From assembly GCA_017304685.1 (NCBI GenBank), contig JAFKLR010000005.1:24281-88280 (forward strand): a stretch of DNA of 64,000 nt. Reading direction: 5' to 3'. Both the position numbers and the translations under genes were made by a program. Below the pieces are notes generated by a model. It ran no database searches. It saw nothing but the letters and a program-made list of their open reading frames with translations, and was not told the origin of the DNA. Numbering within the stretch: the stretch's first letter is position 1; each line of letters starts with the position of its first letter. The stretch is from Sphingobacteriia bacterium. GTDB lineage: Bacteria; Pseudomonadota; Alphaproteobacteria; Rickettsiales; 33-17. Positions 1 through 7,704 of this stretch are shown here, one piece after another.

Positions 1-568
1 TTTCTGCCGACATGAAATTATCACGCTCCATATTCTGCTCAATTGTTTTTAAGTTTTGACCAGTATGCTTAACATAAATATTATTTAATCTATATTTAAG
101 ATCTAAAATTTCTTTAGCATGAATTTCTATATCTGTTGCCTGTCCTCTAAATCCACCTGACGGTTGGTGAATCATGATTCTTGAATTTGGTAAAGAGAAC
201 CTCATTCCTGGCTCGCCTGCAGTTAGCAATAATGAGCCCATTGAACAAGCTTGACCAATACAAAGAGTTGAAACTTTAGGTTTGATATATTGCATAGTAT
301 CATAAATTGACAAACCTGAAGTTACTACTCCTCCTGGAGAATTTATATACATCCAAATATCTTTATCTGGGTTTTCAGCTTCAAGGAATAACAATTGAGC
401 TACTATTAAGCTTGCCATAGTATCATGTACAGGACCAACTAAAAATATAATCCTTTCTTTTAAGAGACGTGAAAAGATATCATATGAACGCTCACCTCTG
501 TGAGTTTGCTCAACAACAATTGGTACTAAATCCATATATTCTTCAAAACGATTAATGATATCTGTCAT
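1..568 (-). CDS. clpP: ATP-dependent Clp protease proteolytic subunit (3' end outside window)
   Basis: Serine peptidase that forms the double-heptamer chamber of the cytoplasmic ClpXP/ClpAP proteases. Reading in from the window edge gives 189 residues starting [12 protein letters not shown]. The Ser-His-Asp triad is visible as S109 (GQACSMGS), H134 (MIHQPSGG) and D183 (MERDNF), with the S-H and H-D spacings (25 and 49) of E. coli ClpP. Only the last C-terminal residues lie outside the window. The start is the ATG at 566-568. It lies downstream of tig on the same strand, the usual tig-clpP order; clpX would be expected just beyond the edge. No defects are visible. Confidence 0.97.
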   Translation of the reverse strand, partial: MTDIINRFEEYMDLVPIVVEQTHRGERSYDIFSRLLKERIIFLVGPVHDTMASLIVAQLLFLEAENPDKDIWMYINSPGGVVTSGLSIYDTMQYIKPKVSTLCIGQACSMGSLLLTAGEPGMRFSLPNSRIMIHQPSGGFRGQATDIEIHAKEILDLKYRLNNIYVKHTGQNLKTIEQNMERDNFMSAE

Positions 569-610
569 ACACTTTCCCTTTTATATGTTCTAATAACATA
601 CTATCATGCA

Positions 611-635
611 AAAATTTTATATTCTATAAAATTTT
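611..635 (-). terminator. AT-only hairpin at the end of tig
   Basis: A perfect 11-bp inverted repeat (611-621 with 625-635, 3-nt loop) overlaps the tig stop codon and is followed on the minus strand by a short T run. The stem contains only A and T, so as a terminator it would be weak. It may only slow RNA polymerase between tig and clpP. Confidence 0.3.
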
Positions 636-1911
636 AAAGTTTTACCAAAAATTCATCCATACTAATTGGCATTTCATTAATTTGAACTTGTTTCATAACA
701 TAATCAACTACTTTATCTTCAAGAAGTGAGTTTTTAATTTCATTAACAAGATATTGGTTTTTACTGTATAGATCTATTATTTGCATTTCCATACCTGGGT
801 ATTTTCTTGCTTGGTCAAATATCCCATTTCTTACATCTTGCTGACTAACATTAATATGATTATCATCTGCAATCTTAATGAATAGCAAGCTTAACAAAAC
901 CCTTCTACGAGCAAGCTTATTAAGCTCTTCTTCACTTTCATCAACTTTCATAGACTTAATATTTTGTAGTTCTTGTTCTAAAAGTGTTGGAGGAACATCT
1001 TGATCTAACTTATTCATTAGTTTATCAAATAAATCTTTCTTACTAAAATTATAAGAGGAAGATTTTAAATCATTTTCTTTAGCAAGTTTAATTTTACTTT
1101 TAAATTCTTCTAGGTCTTTTGCATTTAAACCTACTTTTTTAGGAAATTCATCATTAAGTTCTGGAAGATCGCCAGGCACTTTTATTTCATTAATTGTAAC
1201 ATCAAATTCAGCTGGTTTTCCTGCCAAATCTTTAGCATGATATCCTTCTGGAAAAGTAACTTTTACAGTTTTGGTATCACCTTTTTTTAACCCAATTAAT
1301 TGACTTTCAAAACCTTCAATAAAAGATTTTGAGCCAATTTCAAGTTCATGATTTGATCCCTTTCCACCTTCGAATTCTACTCCATCAATTTTACCCACAA
1401 AATCAATAACAGCAATTTCACCTTCTTTTAATTTATGAGATTTGCTTTCAACTGGAATAAATTCTCTATGATTTTTTCTAATATCATTAATAATATTTTC
1501 TAATTCTTTATCCGAAACTTCTACTTTATATCTATCAATACTGATTTTTGAGAAATCAATATTTTCAAACTCTGGGAAAATTTCAATATGCGCTTTAAAA
1601 TTTAAATCTTTACCTTTTATAAAGTTTTCAAAATCTAATTTCGGTTGTAAGGCAGGTTTAATTTTTCTATCTTTACAAATATCATCGATAGTTTTTGCTA
1701 CTAATTTTTCTACCACATTAGAAATGACTTCATGTTCATATTTTGTACGTAAAATTTTAAGTGGAGCTTTACCTTTTCTAAATCCTGGAATAGAAACTGT
1801 AGGCTGAAGCTTATTTAATTCATCAGCAATTCCATCTTCTATATTTGTATATGGAATGGTAACATCAAATTCTCTGATTAAACCTTTGTTTTGAGTTTCT
1901 GTAACTTGCAT
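634..1911 (-). CDS. tig: trigger factor, ribosome-associated chaperone
   Basis: Folding chaperone with peptidyl-prolyl isomerase activity that sits at the ribosome exit tunnel. The 425 residues show the three family domains: an N-terminal ribosome-docking domain with the signature GFRKGK at residues 43-48, an FKBP-like PPIase domain at about 160-245 (DFVGKIDGVEFEGG... GFESQLIG), and a helical C-terminal chaperone domain. Length is normal (usual 430-450). It precedes clpP in transcription order, a very common bacterial arrangement linking nascent-chain folding with Clp proteolysis. An SD-like AGAGAGGAT lies just upstream of the ATG. Confidence 0.97.
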   Translation of the reverse strand: MQVTETQNKGLIREFDVTIPYTNIEDGIADELNKLQPTVSIPGFRKGKAPLKILRTKYEHEVISNVVEKLVAKTIDDICKDRKIKPALQPKLDFENFIKGKDLNFKAHIEIFPEFENIDFSKISIDRYKVEVSDKELENIINDIRKNHREFIPVESKSHKLKEGEIAVIDFVGKIDGVEFEGGKGSNHELEIGSKSFIEGFESQLIGLKKGDTKTVKVTFPEGYHAKDLAGKPAEFDVTINEIKVPGDLPELNDEFPKKVGLNAKDLEEFKSKIKLAKENDLKSSSYNFSKKDLFDKLMNKLDQDVPPTLLEQELQNIKSMKVDESEEELNKLARRRVLLSLLFIKIADDNHINVSQQDVRNGIFDQARKYPGMEMQIIDLYSKNQYLVNEIKNSLLEDKVVDYVMKQVQINEMPISMDEFLVKL

Positions 1912-1968
1912 GCAATCCTCTCTTTATATGAGCTTTATAATTTTTAGCTTATAAAACTTAAAGTTATA

Positions 1969-2053
1969 TGGTGCGGATGAAGGGACTTGAACCCCCACAA
2001 CTTTCGTTACAAGAACCTAAATCTTGCGCGTCTACCAGTTTCGCCACATCCGC
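1969..2053 (-). tRNA. tRNA-Leu (anticodon UAG)
   Basis: The minus strand folds as a class II tRNA: acceptor stem GCGGATG/CATCCGC, D-arm TGGCGAAACTGGTAGACGC, anticodon stem CAAGA/TCTTG with loop TTTAGGT giving anticodon TAG, a long variable arm, T-arm GGGGGTTCAAGTCCC, discriminator A and a genome-encoded CCA (1969-1971). It reads CUN leucine codons. The long variable arm and discriminator A fit Leu. Confidence 0.95.
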
Positions 2054-2243
2054 GTAATTTTAATAATTTGGATATTAATAGCAAGGATTTAAGGACACTA
2101 CAAGAAAAAACATGAGTAATATTTAAATTTTATTAATTCAAATATTTCTTAAATTTTTTTTATGAACACTTCGTTAAATGCTCTTTATGGAAGTTTTAGC
2201 TATCTTTTGTATAACTATTATTAATTATAATAAGCCTAGTTTT

Positions 2244-3200
2244 CTATCTTTGTTGTGGCGTTAAATTATCTAATACGCTCTTTAGCTTTCCTTGTTCAGT
2301 AGAAGAATTCATGTAATTCCAATCTTTTACTTCTTTTAGTTGACCACGCGCTGCATATTTTTTTACTTTTCTTTCAATTTCAGTTCTAATGAATTTTGCT
2401 TTTCTGTCGAATGGTGAAGATTGAAACTCTAATTCCACATTACTACTTAATAAATTTTTATGAGGATCTTTAAGGAGATTTCGCCCTTTTTTAATTAAAG
2501 CCTGAATGTCTTTATTTTGCTCAATAGGTTTATATCCTTTAAAAGAAGTGTATAACGCTCTAAAGGGCAAAACTGTAAAATAGCTTAAAGGAGTAGAAAC
2601 AATTTGCATTGCCCCTTTAACTATACTTAAACCACCTTCAATTGCCCAAGCTTTTAATATGTTAATATTTAAAGGTTTATACTCTATTCCTACCCTTACC
2701 CATTTTTCATTTTTATCAGAAGTAAAAAATTGCTTCTCATTCAATACATACGTAGGTAATATTAGTAAAAGTTCTCCAATACCACGTATAATATTTCCTA
2801 AACCATATAATGGCTTCATTACTTCATATTTAACATATTTAGATGATTTAAATCTAAAACGCTCACCATTTAAAAAGTTTTGCAATCCTCTTTTTAAATC
2901 CTTTAAAGGTTGAAAAGAACCTTTAATCATTTCTTTATCATCTTGTGGATAAAATTCTTCATTATAACGCCTTCTGTTATATAACGCTTTAATTAAAGAA
3001 GTTCGTTGAGTCGAATTTTCTAGTCCCTTTGAATGGTTAGCATAATGACTGATAAAGTCTATTGTGCCATAGTTTGCATTTTCTGGCTCAATACGCTTTT
3101 CTAATTTAAAAAACCAACTAATTGTACTAGCTAAAAATTCAAAAACGCTATAGTAGCCTGTATTAATTTTCTTTTTTTGGTAATCAGTTGATTTAATCAT
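2244..3200 (-). CDS. orphan protein with amphipathic/hydrophobic segments
   Basis: I do not recognise this 318-residue protein. It is basic, rich in Lys/Arg/Tyr, has no signal peptide at the N-terminus, and has two glycine-containing hydrophobic stretches: about residues 130-155 (LGNIIRGIGELLLILP) and about 183-215 (EGGLSIVKGAMQIVS followed by LSYFTVLPFRALY). These could be amphipathic or membrane-inserting helices. The C-terminus is charged and helical and ends TPQQR. It is a single gene with its own AGGT ribosome-binding site, between tRNA-Leu and the rpsD terminator. Composition and isolation fit a lineage-specific membrane-associated or secreted protein, but no function can be assigned. 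Confidence 0.75.
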   Translation of the reverse strand: MIKSTDYQKKKINTGYYSVFEFLASTISWFFKLEKRIEPENANYGTIDFISHYANHSKGLENSTQRTSLIKALYNRRRYNEEFYPQDDKEMIKGSFQPLKDLKRGLQNFLNGERFRFKSSKYVKYEVMKPLYGLGNIIRGIGELLLILPTYVLNEKQFFTSDKNEKWVRVGIEYKPLNINILKAWAIEGGLSIVKGAMQIVSTPLSYFTVLPFRALYTSFKGYKPIEQNKDIQALIKKGRNLLKDPHKNLLSSNVELEFQSSPFDRKAKFIRTEIERKVKKYAARGQLKEVKDWNYMNSSTEQGKLKSVLDNLTPQQR

Positions 3201-3300
3201 TTTTAAACCTATCTAATATTTTTACATAATATAGCATAAAACTTACTAAAAAAATATCTTAATTAACATTTATTTAACAATTTTTAAATATATAATAAAA

Positions 3301-3334
3301 AAAGCCCTTAAGAACAAATACTTAAGGGCTTTTT
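3301..3334 (-). terminator. Rho-independent terminator after rpsD
   Basis: A 12-bp stem (AAAGCCCTTAAG at 3301-3312 with CTTAAGGGCTTT at 3321-3332) and 8-nt loop are flanked by A-tracts on the left and T-tracts on the right, so it can work in both directions. On the minus strand it lies 30 nt after the rpsD stop and is followed by a U-run. Confidence 0.9.
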
Positions 3335-3361
3335 AAAATTTAATATGTAAACTTGTACTAA

Positions 3362-3979
3362 TTAGCTTGAGTAGTACTCAATTACTAAATGTGGTTCCAT
3401 TTTAATTGGATATGGAATGTCAGTTAATTTTGGAATAAATACATATTTCCCATGGAGAGCTTTAGGATCCACTTCTAAATATGAAGGTACATCACGTTCC
3501 ATTTTTTGTATTGCTTCAAGAACATGCACGTTTTCACGATATGATTCAAGAACTTCAATAACATCACCTGGTTTAATTAAATAACTTGGTATATTCACCA
3601 CTTTACCATTAACTTTAATATGTTTATGAGAAACCATCTGACGAGCAGCAAAAATTGTTGCAGCAAAGTTTAAACGATAAACTACTGTATCTAATCTTCT
3701 TTCGAGAAGACCAACTAAGTTATCTGAGTTGTTGCCTCTTAATCTTACAGCTTCCTTATAATAAGCTTCAAATTGCTTTTCAGTAATTCTTCCATAGTAA
3801 CCTTTAAGCAATTGTTTAGCTTTTAACTGAACACCATGATCAGAAAGCTTTGTTGATGAATTCGGACCGTGTTGGCCTGGCTTATAGTTTTTTCTTAAAA
3901 CTGGGCTTTTTGCAGAACCCCAAAGGTTTTGACCATAACGACGGCTAATTTTGTGTTTTGATTGTAATATCTTTGTCAC
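3362..3979 (-). CDS. rpsD: 30S ribosomal protein S4
   Basis: Primary 16S rRNA-binding protein that nucleates 30S assembly. 205 residues, the normal length. The N-terminal part carries [14 protein letters not shown] and the family's [10 protein letters not shown] segment. The S4 RNA-binding domain is at about 95-155 ([13 protein letters not shown], then [22 protein letters not shown]). It lacks an N-terminal zinc-binding cysteine cluster, as in many alphaproteobacterial S4 proteins. Monocistronic, with a strong promoter (4026-4054) and a strong terminator (3301-3334). Placement outside a ribosomal operon is common in alphaproteobacteria. Confidence 0.98.
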   Translation of the reverse strand: MTKILQSKHKISRRYGQNLWGSAKSPVLRKNYKPGQHGPNSSTKLSDHGVQLKAKQLLKGYYGRITEKQFEAYYKEAVRLRGNNSDNLVGLLERRLDTVVYRLNFAATIFAARQMVSHKHIKVNGKVVNIPSYLIKPGDVIEVLESYRENVHVLEAIQKMERDVPSYLEVDPKALHGKYVFIPKLTDIPYPIKMEPHLVIEYYSS

Positions 3980-4025
3980 TGAATTAAACCACTAATAAAT
4001 AGAGTTGATAATAAATAATGCCCTA

Positions 4026-4054
4026 TATTTACCTAAATGTGATAGGAATGTCAA
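4026..4054 (-). promoter_or_regulatory. sigma70-type promoter of rpsD
   Basis: On the minus strand, TTGACA (4049-4054) and TAAATA (4026-4031) are separated by exactly 17 nt, upstream of the rpsD start at 3979. The -35 box is a perfect consensus. Confidence 0.75.
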
Positions 4055-4083
4055 TAATAAATTATTTATATTGATTTTAGCCG

Positions 4084-4788
4084 TTAATTATCCTTTGATA
4101 GTGTCCTTATTATACCCCTAAGGGTTCTAACTTCCTGTTTTGAAAAGATATTTCTATTAAACATGTTCCTAATATTTATCATCATTCGTGGCTTTTTGCT
4201 GGGTTCCTGGAAAAAATTCTTTCTTGTTAATTCATCTTCAAGATGCTGAAGCATTTCACTAACTTCAGTTTGAGTGGCTATCTCCCCATCAATTTCATGT
4301 TTTAACTTGTAAGTATCAATATTTATTTGACTAATTTCGTAGCATATAACTGCTACAGCTTGCGCTAGATTCATAGATTTACACTTTTCTTTAGTATCAA
4401 TCGTTAAAACCGCAGAACATAAACTTAATTCTTCGTTATTTAACCCCACTCTTTCGCAACCAAAAATTATTACCACTTTTTTAAAACCTAATAATTTATT
4501 TAAATACCTTGGCGTATATATTGGTTTAGAAAAATCACTTAAATCTCTACCCATAGTGCCAATTACATAATCAGCATCGCTAATAGCTTCTTTAAGATCA
4601 GTGTATATTTTAGCATTTTCAATAATATAACTTCCGCAAGTTGCCATGTAACTAGCTGTTTCATTTGGCCAACCGTCACGTGGGTTTACAATTCTCAACT
4701 CTTCTATACCAAAATTAGCCATTACTCTTGCAGCAGCACCTATATTTTCACCCATCTGCGGCTTATCTAATACAATTATAAATTCCAT
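4084..4788 (-). CDS. trmJ: SPOUT-family RNA 2'-O-methyltransferase, TrmJ-like
   Basis: Predicted AdoMet-dependent 2'-O-ribose methyltransferase acting at tRNA position 32 (TrmJ) or a close SpoU-family target. 234 residues with the SPOUT motifs in order: ENIGAAAR (14-21, substrate/catalytic Arg), IIFGCERVGLNNEE (107-120) and SMNLAQAVAVICYE (138-151), which form the trefoil-knot AdoMet site. Its start codon overlaps the tsaB stop (TAATG at 4786-4790), so translation is probably coupled. Both genes then concern tRNA anticodon-loop modification. Exact target position is inferred from family. Confidence 0.9.
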   Translation of the reverse strand: MEFIIVLDKPQMGENIGAAARVMANFGIEELRIVNPRDGWPNETASYMATCGSYIIENAKIYTDLKEAISDADYVIGTMGRDLSDFSKPIYTPRYLNKLLGFKKVVIIFGCERVGLNNEELSLCSAVLTIDTKEKCKSMNLAQAVAVICYEISQINIDTYKLKHEIDGEIATQTEVSEMLQHLEDELTRKNFFQEPSKKPRMMINIRNMFNRNIFSKQEVRTLRGIIRTLSKDN

Positions 4789-5435
4789 TATTTTTTCTTA
4801 GATAAGGTTACATCAGGCTCTCTAATGTATAGAGGCACACATGGATAAGGTTTTAAAACTTTTTTACCAATTAAAAGCAAGGCTTTAGCTACGTCTTCTG
4901 CAGTAGTCACTTTATTGTTCAAATTATCATATTGTCCTTTAACTAATAAAGATCCACTTCCACAGAGAAATACATTTTCATTGTTTATATAATCTGCAAA
5001 CTCTTCTATTTTAAGCATTTCTGGTTCTTTTATAGATTTTAATTCATTAGAATATAATTCTGTATAAATGTATCCTCTTGAGGCATCAAGTATAACTGCA
5101 ACCGGTTTTATAGTATTCTTATCTAAACTTCCTGCCAGCGCAGCTTGAAGATTTGTTATCCCAATAAGGGGAATATTTTTAGCAATATTCACTCCAACAC
5201 AACCTGCAACACCAATTCTTATGCCTGTAAAACTACCAGGGCCTACCGCAACACCTATAGCTTCTATATTATCGTAAGTTAGCTTATTGCTTTCTAAAAT
5301 TGTATTTAACAAAGTAAATAACATCTTTGATTGCTGTGAAGGCGTTTCATCAATTATAAAATCTATAATTTCATTACCATGAATCAAAGCAACTGAACAT
5401 GAACTATTGGCAGTTTCTACTGCTAATCTATACAT
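4788..5435 (-). CDS. tsaB: tRNA threonylcarbamoyladenosine biosynthesis protein TsaB
   Basis: Non-catalytic partner of TsaD in making t6A37 on ANN-decoding tRNAs. 215 residues with the ASKHA-fold N-terminus (LAVETANSSCSVALI) and the family signature GPGSFTGIR (65-73). The C-terminus, PCVPLYIREPDVTL, is typical (the PLYLR segment). It overlaps trmJ by one base (4788). Upstream, 44 bp separate it from the CobS-like gene on the same strand. Confidence 0.93.
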   Translation of the reverse strand: MYRLAVETANSSCSVALIHGNEIIDFIIDETPSQQSKMLFTLLNTILESNKLTYDNIEAIGVAVGPGSFTGIRIGVAGCVGVNIAKNIPLIGITNLQAALAGSLDKNTIKPVAVILDASRGYIYTELYSNELKSIKEPEMLKIEEFADYINNENVFLCGSGSLLVKGQYDNLNNKVTTAEDVAKALLLIGKKVLKPYPCVPLYIREPDVTLSKKK

Positions 5436-5479
5436 TTAATTATCCATTGTTAATTTTGGATGTATATTGCCTGAAAAAT

Positions 5480-6448
5480 TTAATTTGTAAATAATTCTTC
5501 TACGAAAATACGTTGATAAAATTCTGCTACTAAACCTTTTTCATCTGGTAGTAATTTATTTGTATAAGTATATATAAGAGCTTTTTTTATACTACCGAAT
5601 ATTAAAATATTCTCAGCCCAGTTAATCAAAGTTCTAGGAGTTAGTACAGTAGTTATCTCTCCTCCTGCAAAACCTTTTCTAACTAAGTTTGCAATATTTA
5701 TCATATTTCTTACATTATTTAGACCGATTAAACTTTCTAATTCAGGCACTTTACTTGTAACTATTTTTTCTTCTACTTCAGGAGAAATATAGTCAAGGCT
5801 TACTACAATATGCCATCTATCAATTTGAGCTTGGTTAAGTTGATTGGTACCTGCATAAATGCCAATAAAATCTCCTGAACCTAGTGTATTAGCAGTTGCA
5901 AATATACGAAAATTTGGATGAGGTTCAATTACTTGATTTTCATCAATTAAAACTAATTTGCCCTCGTTTTCTAAAAGTCTTTGTAAGATAAATAAAAATT
6001 CTGGTCTTGCAGCATCATATTCATCTAGTACTAATGCTATACCATTTTTCACAGCCCAAGGAAGGATTCCTTCTTTAAATTCTGTAATTTGTTTATTATC
6101 TTTTATAATGATATAATCTCTACCAATAAAATCGGTACGTGTTAGATTACCGTCTAAATTTACTCTAATACAAGGCCAATTAAGTCTTGCAGCTACCTGT
6201 TCAATATGAGTTGACTTACCAGTACCATGTAAACCTTGAATTAAAACATTTTTTTTGTAGGAAAAACCAGCTAAAATTGCCAGAGTTGTTTCTTCATTAA
6301 AAACATACGTCGGATCTATTTTAGGTATATATGAGTTATCATCTTTTAAAATAGCAACTTCAATATTAGTTTCTAAATTAAATAACTCTTTAACATTTTT
6401 TGTCGTTTCAACTTCTGCAACAATTTGTTTTTTATGAAAAATTTTCAT
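5480..6448 (-). CDS. CobS/MoxR-type AAA+ ATPase
   Basis: AAA+ ATPase resembling the CobS subunit of aerobic cobaltochelatase. 322 residues; Walker A GLHGTGKST (72-80), Walker B ALVLDEYD (138-145), sensor-1 region FRIFATANTLG, and the CobS-like phrase NLTRTDFIGRD near 101-111. CobS normally works with CobT (a VWA-domain protein) and CobN, but neither is encoded nearby and no cobalamin gene is present in the window. In intracellular alphaproteobacteria such stand-alone genes are often annotated CobS although B12 synthesis is absent. A MoxR-like chaperone role with an unseen VWA partner is an alternative. Gene symbol withheld for that reason. Confidence 0.85.
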   Translation of the reverse strand: MKIFHKKQIVAEVETTKNVKELFNLETNIEVAILKDDNSYIPKIDPTYVFNEETTLAILAGFSYKKNVLIQGLHGTGKSTHIEQVAARLNWPCIRVNLDGNLTRTDFIGRDYIIIKDNKQITEFKEGILPWAVKNGIALVLDEYDAARPEFLFILQRLLENEGKLVLIDENQVIEPHPNFRIFATANTLGSGDFIGIYAGTNQLNQAQIDRWHIVVSLDYISPEVEEKIVTSKVPELESLIGLNNVRNMINIANLVRKGFAGGEITTVLTPRTLINWAENILIFGSIKKALIYTYTNKLLPDEKGLVAEFYQRIFVEELFTN

Positions 6449-6563
6449 CTTTAACCTATTAATTCCCTTTTTTATTTATAAAATTCAGTTATATAAAATA
6501 CAAGAGATATTTAAATTTTTAAAAATTTATCTGTAATTTATTAAATTTATATTAGTTACCTAT

Positions 6564-7700
6564 ATGTTACATAATTTTAGAATTCAATTAGATAAACCAG
6601 ATATTTTGCCTGAAATAATAAACATTGCCCCAAATTTAGAAACTAGGGTAAAAGCAATAGAAATATTTAGTAAACAATTAAAAGCTTTTAACGGAATTGA
6701 TGAAATAAGTAATGAACTACAATTCATTCAAACTTTAGAATTAAATATATTTGAAGCAATTGAAATTTTACAAGAAATGGAAAAATCTTCAAATATTTCT
6801 TTAAAAAATTTCTTTCAAACTCTAGCAAAGTTTAGTTTAGTTCACCCTGAATATAATTATATTATTTATAAAGACGAATATTTAGAAAATCTTGTAAAAA
6901 TTTCTGCATTTATTAATGGCTTGTTATTAGCTACCTATAATTTTCAAGGGGATAAGGCGCAAAAAGAAGCTGTCAAAAATAGCGTGAGTTTAATTATTGA
7001 AAATTACTTAGATCAACATTTTGAAAAGAATATATTCATACCTTTTAACACTGCTTATTTAATTTCACGTATATTTCCTAATAAGTCATTTAATATTACT
7101 TATGAGTATTTAAAAGAAAAAAGTCTTGATATAAAAATCTTATATTTTCCTTCTATGTTAGGATTTTATTTAGGTTTAAGATTAGAAAGCATGCGTAATG
7201 AATTTAAAAAAAATTTAAACGCCATTTATGAATTTTGTAGAACTCCTTTATACGATAATAATCACTACTCTAGAAAAATGTTTTGCATAACTACTTTATT
7301 AGATAATGCAAAATTTAGTAAAGTTTTAAATAAGATAAGAAAATTTTTAGAAGGTAATTTCAAAGTAAAATACCAAGAAAAATACGCTAATTATACATTT
7401 GATGTTATTAGTAATAATATATTTGAAATTATTACTCTAAGTAGAATGGAAAACGAGGAAATTAGCACATTAATAACATTATTTGATTCAAAAATTAAAG
7501 ATCAAGAGAAATTTTTAAATATTACTACAAGCTTGGAAAGGAAGAATTTAAATAATGATTACCCTCTTCTATCATTTATGCATAAAGATATACAAGAGTA
7601 CTGTAATTGTTATTTTCAAAATAAGAGATCATTTCGATCTAGTAATGAGTCAATAAATCTTACATCATCTATTGACTCTCAACTTACTTCAATTAAATAA
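6564..7700 (+). CDS. orphan helical protein
   Basis: Not recognised. 378 residues, rich in Lys, Asn, Ile and Phe, predicted mostly helical, with no signal peptide and no clear membrane span. The N-terminal half has repeated short hydrophobic/acidic helices (for example FEAIEILQEMEKSS) that could form a helical-repeat solenoid, but I see no clean repeat period. It is divergent from the CobS-like gene (115 bp apart) and convergent with ppdK (4 bp apart). No good Shine-Dalgarno precedes the ATG. The ORF is intact and codon use matches its neighbours. Confidence 0.7.
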   Translation: MLHNFRIQLDKPDILPEIINIAPNLETRVKAIEIFSKQLKAFNGIDEISNELQFIQTLELNIFEAIEILQEMEKSSNISLKNFFQTLAKFSLVHPEYNYIIYKDEYLENLVKISAFINGLLLATYNFQGDKAQKEAVKNSVSLIIENYLDQHFEKNIFIPFNTAYLISRIFPNKSFNITYEYLKEKSLDIKILYFPSMLGFYLGLRLESMRNEFKKNLNAIYEFCRTPLYDNNHYSRKMFCITTLLDNAKFSKVLNKIRKFLEGNFKVKYQEKYANYTFDVISNNIFEIITLSRMENEEISTLITLFDSKIKDQEKFLNITTSLERKNLNNDYPLLSFMHKDIQEYCNCYFQNKRSFRSSNESINLTSSIDSQLTSIK

Positions 7701-7704
7701 TTTT

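Noticed and set aside
2054..2243. Possible small gene or RNA in the gap after tRNA-Leu
   Set aside because: Only a 20-codon low-complexity ORF and AT-rich sequence are present; no stem structure or ribosome-binding site.
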